The notes beneath the pieces were generated by a model that was not told where the DNA came from, searched no databases, and saw only the letters and a program-made list of their open reading frames with translations. A stretch of DNA of 11,172 nt from an uncultured Muribaculaceae bacterium. Lineage in GTDB: Bacteria > Bacteroidota > Bacteroidia > Bacteroidales > Muribaculaceae. Location of the stretch: the NCBI GenBank assembly GCA_910585285.1, contig CAJUDL010000074.1:1-11172 (forward strand). Reading direction: 5' to 3'. Every line of letters begins with the position of its first letter. The first letter of the stretch is position 1. The position numbers and the translations under genes are program-made. Below, piece by piece: positions 7,593-11,172 of this stretch.

Positions 7593-9122
7593 ATGAAATT
7601 AGAAGAACTCGACATCGAGACCCTGAATGAAAAAGGTATTTCCGAAGAAAAACTTAGTGAAGAGCTCTCAATGCTCGCTGAAGGTTTCCCCTATCTCAAA
7701 ATTGAAGCTCCGGCAACTGTGGGACACGGCATATCTGCCTTGTCTGACGATATGAAAGCAACAGCCGTGAAATGCTGGGATGAATTCCTCGCCGCAGGTG
7801 GAATTGTAATGAAAATGGTTCCTGCAAGTGGTGCAGCTTCAAGAATGTTCAAGGATGTTTTCTCTTTCGTTAACGGAAAGAAGGATAAACCCGATAATGA
7901 TTTCATGAAGCATTTCTTCGAAAGGATTGAAGATTTCGCGTTCTTCCCCCGACTCAATTTCATCTGCCTCTCGCTCTACGATAAAAGCGTTGATACTCTT
8001 ATAAAAGAAAAACGCTATAAAGATATTGCTCAGGCACTCATCGGCAAAGAAGGTCTCAACTACGGCTATTTACCCAAAGCTCTTCTTCAGTTCCACAAAG
8101 TGATCGGAACCTCACGTGCCGCTCTTGAAGAGCATCTCGCAGAAGGAGCAATGTATGCTGCAGGAAAAGACCGTAAGGTAAACGTGCATTTCACCGTTTC
8201 CCAAGAGCATCTCCCTCTTGTAATAGCAAAAGTTGAAGAAGCGGCCGGACATCTCGGTCATAAATATGACGTTACCTTCGATGTGACCTACAGCGTTCAG
8301 AAACCCTCTACCGACACTATTGCCTCTAATCTTGATGGCACTCCTTATCGTGAAAACGGAAAACTCTTTTTCCGTCCCGGCGGACATGGTGCACTCATTG
8401 AAAATCTCAATGATCTTGATGCCGATGTAATATTCATCAAAAACATCGACAACGTTGTTCCTGATGAGCGTCGCGAAGCGACTGTGCTTTATAAGAAGAT
8501 AATCGGAGGTATTCTCGTTGCCACAAAACAAAAGATAAACGAATATTGCAAGAAACTCGAAAAAGGCACTCCCTCAAAAGATGAACTCGACGAGATGCTT
8601 CACTTCACACGCAATGTGCTTTGCATCACACATGATGGCGCAGACAACATGAGCGATGATGAAAAAGCCACCTATCTTTTCTCAAAACTTAATCGTCCCA
8701 CACGCGTATGTGGAATGGTTAAAAACGAAGGAGAACCCGGTGGCGGTCCGTATCTCGCATACAATCCTGACGGCACTGTTTCTCCGCAGATCCTCGAAGC
8801 CTCCCAGATTGATCCAAAGAATAAAGAGGCGATGAAAATGATGAAAGAAGCCACGCATTTCAATCCTGTTGATCTCGTAGTTTCCAACCGCAATTATAAG
8901 GGAGAGAAATTCAATCTCCCGCAATATGTCGACAAAGCTACAGGCTTCATCTCTTTAAAGAGCCGTGAGGGTGTAGAAATCAAAGCCCTTGAGCTTCCCG
9001 GTCTGTGGAACGGCGCGATGAGCGACTGGAACACAATTCTTGTTGAAGTGCCCGCTGATACATTCAACCCTGTGAAAACAGTGAATGATCTTCTCCGTGA
9101 TGCACATCAGCCACTTGCATAA
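7593..9122 (+). CDS. DUF4301 family protein, possible UDP-sugar-pyrophosphorylase-like enzyme
   Basis: Recognised as a DUF4301 protein, a Bacteroidetes family without an assigned function. I place the start at the ATG at 7593 (509 residues), not at the in-frame TTG three codons earlier. There is no signal peptide or membrane segment, so it is cytoplasmic. Family blocks include VPASGAASRMFK (76-87), YGYLPKALLQFHK (157-169), EEHLAEGAMYA (179-189), QKPSTDTIASN (236-246), RPGGHGALIENL (261-272), FIKNIDNVVPD (281-291), RVCGMVKNEGEPGGGPYLAY (371-390), THFNPVDLV (421-429) and ALELPGLWNGAMSDWN (465-480). My reading is that their order mirrors UDP-N-acetylhexosamine or UDP-glucose pyrophosphorylases: an LAGGxGTR-like loop, a Q..P block, PxGNGG..L, then VDN. 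That would make it a nucleotidyltransferase-fold protein; whether it is active is unknown. It is probably monocistronic, with a repeat-rich spacer after the stop. Confidence 0.88.
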   Translation: MKLEELDIETLNEKGISEEKLSEELSMLAEGFPYLKIEAPATVGHGISALSDDMKATAVKCWDEFLAAGGIVMKMVPASGAASRMFKDVFSFVNGKKDKPDNDFMKHFFERIEDFAFFPRLNFICLSLYDKSVDTLIKEKRYKDIAQALIGKEGLNYGYLPKALLQFHKVIGTSRAALEEHLAEGAMYAAGKDRKVNVHFTVSQEHLPLVIAKVEEAAGHLGHKYDVTFDVTYSVQKPSTDTIASNLDGTPYRENGKLFFRPGGHGALIENLNDLDADVIFIKNIDNVVPDERREATVLYKKIIGGILVATKQKINEYCKKLEKGTPSKDELDEMLHFTRNVLCITHDGADNMSDDEKATYLFSKLNRPTRVCGMVKNEGEPGGGPYLAYNPDGTVSPQILEASQIDPKNKEAMKMMKEATHFNPVDLVVSNRNYKGEKFNLPQYVDKATGFISLKSREGVEIKALELPGLWNGAMSDWNTILVEVPADTFNPVKTVNDLLRDAHQPLA

Positions 9123-9130
9123 TATTCATT

Positions 9131-9297
9131 CAACTTTCGCAAGCGGAAAGTTGAAGTTTATAAGTTTACCGCACAATGCGCAGTTTATGAGTTTATTTGT
9201 TTGATGCGAATAAATGAAAACTCAGCCATATTCGCATCTGATAAACTCTTAAACTTATAAACTCTTAAACTTTAAGTTGAAGCGTGCGAAACTTAAA
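9131..9297. repeat. Palindromic intergenic repeat cluster
   Basis: The spacer is built of inverted and tandem copies of a short AT-rich motif. The core is GATGCGAAT (9203-9211) paired with ATTCGCATC (9230-9238) around an 18-nt loop. Flanking arms are GAGTTTAT (9189-9196) against ATAAACTC (9241-9248), and AGTTTATAAGTTT (9155-9167) against its exact complement at 9251-9263. An outer CAACTT (9131-9136) can pair with AAGTTG (9274-9279). The left end has its own 8-bp hairpin, CAACTTTC (9131-9138) with GAAAGTTG (9146-9153). If transcribed, this would fold into a long cruciform-like structure after the DUF4301 gene. It may act as a terminator, mRNA stabiliser or dispersed repeat. There is no coding capacity. 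Confidence 0.75.
9241..9272 (+). repeat. Two perfect tandem copies of a 16-bp unit
   Basis: ATAAACTCTTAAACTT occurs twice head to tail (9241-9256 and 9257-9272) without mismatch. Near-complementary versions lie on the left arm of the same spacer (9154-9168 and 9182-9196), so this unit is the building block of the larger palindrome. Confidence 0.85.
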
Positions 9298-9318
9298 TTA
9301 TTAATAGTATAATTTTCG

Positions 9319-10020
9319 ATGAAGAAAATCATATCATTTATTCTTCCGGCAATGCTGCTCGCTTCTTGTGCGGGCGGCAATGCCGACAAGGAGAAAGCAA
9401 AAAATGAATATAAGAACTCTCTGGCAGATTCCATTGCAGCCGCAGAGCATCAGATAGATTCCTGTGAAAACGAGATCAAAGTGCTCACTGATAATGTCAA
9501 CACCTGGCTCCGCGATTTTTCTGTTGTAGACAATTCTCGCGAAGTGGAGAGTTACTATATCTTCAATGGATGGCAAAACCGCTATCCTCTTCAAAACACA
9601 GGACTTGTGGCTCGCATCTCAAATGGTGAGCGCCTTGAGATAATTGCCGCCCTCAAAGGTTCGACATTCAATAGCATACGTGTTGAAAGTGGAGATCTCT
9701 CGGCAGAATCAGCAGTCGTGCCTCATGACCAAGCGCTCAACTACCGTCGGGAAGGATTGAATACAGTGATGTTTTCAGGTACGCAGGCTGACTCAGTCGC
9801 ACAACTTATTGCCGATAACGAACTCAATCCTGTAAAGATTGTTTATCTTGAAAACGGCAAGATCAAAGGCAACTGGCAGATGCCTGAAGATTATAAAAAA
9901 ATGGTGTCTGCAACCTGGATGCTGTATTCTTCGAGAAGCCGGCAGATTAAACTTGAGGGCTATATGAAGATGCTCTGTAAGAAAATTGAGATTCTGAGAG
10001 CGCATAAAGACCGCGAATAG
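9319..10020 (+). CDS. Putative lipoprotein of unknown function
   Basis: I do not recognise a characterised family. The 233-residue protein opens with a type II signal peptide: MKK, a hydrophobic stretch, and lipobox LASC with the lipidated cysteine at C17. It is therefore anchored in the envelope facing the periplasm or surface. The residues after the cysteine (AGGNADKEK) are only weakly acidic and are not a clear Bacteroidetes surface-export signal. Residues 23-62 are charged and helical with coiled-coil character. A mixed region follows with YYIFNGWQNRYPLQNTGLVARI (79-100) and RLEIIAALKGSTFNSIRV (105-122). The C-terminal 40 residues are basic and helical. The ATG start lies right after the palindromic spacer. 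The next gene begins 23 nt downstream on the same strand, so the lipoprotein and hydrolase are probably co-transcribed. Confidence 0.82.
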   Translation: MKKIISFILPAMLLASCAGGNADKEKAKNEYKNSLADSIAAAEHQIDSCENEIKVLTDNVNTWLRDFSVVDNSREVESYYIFNGWQNRYPLQNTGLVARISNGERLEIIAALKGSTFNSIRVESGDLSAESAVVPHDQALNYRREGLNTVMFSGTQADSVAQLIADNELNPVKIVYLENGKIKGNWQMPEDYKKMVSATWMLYSSRSRQIKLEGYMKMLCKKIEILRAHKDRE

Positions 10021-10043
10021 GCTGTATTGTAAAAATAACGCGT

Positions 10044-11093
10044 ATGAGAAAACTCCTGATACCGATGATGCTGATACTCGGAGCGGCTTTCGCCTCGGGA
10101 GAATGGCATTTTCCGGAAAAATACACCGGTCCTAAAACACCTACAACTGATACCACCTGGCATCCGGATATTCTTGAAGGGTATGAAGCCAGATATGTGA
10201 ACCATGGAGAGGCATTCGACGGTCCATGCACGTCTACCATCATACGCAAGCTCTCCCCCAAAAAGACAAGAAAAGCGTATCTATATGTGCATGGATTCAA
10301 CGATTATTTCTTCCAAAAAGAAATGGGCGAAATATTCGTTGATTCCGGATTCAATTTCTATGCCGTAGACCTCAGGCGTTACGGACGCAGCTGGCAACCA
10401 TGGCAATATCCATTTAATGTGCGCCAACAGAAAGAATATTTCGAAGACATTGATTCTGCATTGGCGCAGATACGTCGCGACGGCAACACAGACATAACAC
10501 TCTCCGGTCATAGCACCGGAGGTCTCACCGTTGCCTATATGGCTGCAATGAAAGGTGCACGCGTTGGCGTGAATAGAGTCGTAACCGACAGCCCGTTCCT
10601 CGAATGGAACTTCTCCCCCATCATGCGCAATGTTGGTGCCCCTCTTATCGAATTTTTGAGTAAATTTTCTAAAAACAGCAAGATCAAGCAAAGTCATTGC
10701 GATGGTTATGCGTTTTCCTTATTAAAGGAATACGACGGAGAATGGACCTATAATACGGACTGGAAGATGATTTATTCTCCACCCGTTACATTCAGCTGGG
10801 TCGGTTCCATCAATCATGCCCAGTCTGAACTGATGAAAAAGGCATCACATATAACGGTGCCCATACTCGTGATGCATAGTTCACGCAAAATCTCGGGATG
10901 CAACTATACCCCGGAGTTTCACACCGGCGACTGCGTGTTGGATCCGGAAATGATCCAGAAACGGGGTGAAAAACTTGGTCATGTTCGCCAGGTATGCGCC
11001 ATTGATAGCGGCATCCATGATTTGATTCTATCCCTCAAACCCCATCGCGAAGCAGCTTATTATACCATCTTCCGGTTTATTCGCACACATTAA
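10044..11093 (+). CDS. Secreted alpha/beta hydrolase (serine aminopeptidase S33 / monoacylglycerol-lipase-like)
   Basis: Serine hydrolase of the Hydrolase_4 group, which includes monoacylglycerol lipases and lysophospholipases; the substrate cannot be read from the sequence. The 349-residue protein has an N-terminal signal peptide (MRKLL, hydrophobic to about 16, likely cleavage after AFA), so it probably acts in the periplasm or outside the cell. The fold landmarks are in order: YLYVHGFNDYF (79-89) with the oxyanion HG, AVDLRRYGRSW (107-117), nucleophile S157 in GHSTGG (155-160), a lid region (about 185-260), VPILVMHSS (272-280), the probable acid D296 in HTGDCVLD (293-300), and the catalytic histidine H325 in GIHDLILS. 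All triad residues are present. The length exceeds the usual 280-300 because of the signal peptide and an N-terminal extension before the core. It follows the lipoprotein gene by 23 nt. Confidence 0.88.
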   Translation: MRKLLIPMMLILGAAFASGEWHFPEKYTGPKTPTTDTTWHPDILEGYEARYVNHGEAFDGPCTSTIIRKLSPKKTRKAYLYVHGFNDYFFQKEMGEIFVDSGFNFYAVDLRRYGRSWQPWQYPFNVRQQKEYFEDIDSALAQIRRDGNTDITLSGHSTGGLTVAYMAAMKGARVGVNRVVTDSPFLEWNFSPIMRNVGAPLIEFLSKFSKNSKIKQSHCDGYAFSLLKEYDGEWTYNTDWKMIYSPPVTFSWVGSINHAQSELMKKASHITVPILVMHSSRKISGCNYTPEFHTGDCVLDPEMIQKRGEKLGHVRQVCAIDSGIHDLILSLKPHREAAYYTIFRFIRTH

Positions 11094-11172
11094 GAGAGTG
11101 TTTGGATTTAACTTTCATTCACATGAAGAGGGATTTTCGAGGGAATTTCACGAGTTGAAGAAGGAGCATAGC
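11094..11172. other. Downstream edge, nothing assignable
   Basis: Seventy-nine nt follow the hydrolase stop. No terminator hairpin is visible. One plus-strand frame stays open from 11098 (GTG) to the window edge, but it is too short to identify. Confidence 0.3.

Noticed and set aside
8112..8531. 139-codon minus-strand frame opposite DUF4301
   Set aside because: Overlaps the most conserved blocks of the DUF4301 protein; no domain or start context supports it.
9131..9297. CRISPR array
   Set aside because: The repeats are 16 bp or shorter, inverted as well as tandem, and lack unique spacers of regular length; no cas gene is present.
11098..11172. Open plus-strand frame from a GTG to the window edge, possibly the start of another gene or mobile element
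   Set aside because: Only 25 codons are visible, with no recognisable motif; it cannot be supported without sequence to the right.

Overview
The window reads as a chromosomal stretch of a Bacteroidales bacterium, probably a gut Muribaculaceae-type organism. This rests on the gene content: a DUF4301 protein, an outer-membrane beta-barrel protein with a carboxypeptidase-regulatory-like N-terminus, and an RSH paralog with a decayed hydrolase half. AT-rich intergenic regions with TAnnTTTG-like -7 boxes and no obvious Shine-Dalgarno sites agree. The family-level placement is inference; no rRNA or other taxonomic marker is present.

Layout. Positions 1-431 hold no convincing gene: there are short GTGGTGA repeats and a perfect 15-bp terminator hairpin. 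On the minus strand, rfbC (2130-1576) and rfbB (1562-432) form a two-gene dTDP-sugar operon that ends at that terminator. Divergent from it, on the plus strand, is a RelA/SpoT-family (p)ppGpp synthetase (2213-4417). Converging on it from the right with an 18-nt gap is an outer-membrane beta-barrel receptor-like gene (7298-4436, minus). It is split by a +1 frameshift in a run of seven A/T at 6755-6761. A divergent intergenic region (7299-7592) separates it from a plus-strand DUF4301 gene (7593-9122). An unusual 170-bp palindromic, repeat-rich spacer follows. Then come a small lipoprotein (9319-10020) and a secreted alpha/beta hydrolase (10044-11093), 23 nt apart and probably co-transcribed. The last 79 nt hold nothing I can call.

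How the genes fit together. Most act on the envelope: rfbBC feed a deoxysugar (dTDP-L-rhamnose or a relative) to surface glycans, the barrel protein sits in the outer membrane, and the lipoprotein and hydrolase are exported. The RSH protein is a cytoplasmic stress and nutrient alarm. The DUF4301 protein has no assigned function, but the order of its motifs resembles UDP-sugar pyrophosphorylases, which would link it to sugar-nucleotide chemistry.

The points most worth a second look are the nucleotidyltransferase-like pattern in DUF4301, the RSH protein that has lost its HD residues yet keeps the RxKD motif usual in bifunctional enzymes, the homopolymer frameshift in the barrel gene, and the palindromic spacer. 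I found no CRISPR array, complete mobile element, tRNA or rRNA, and no clear multi-gene system that is wholly new.
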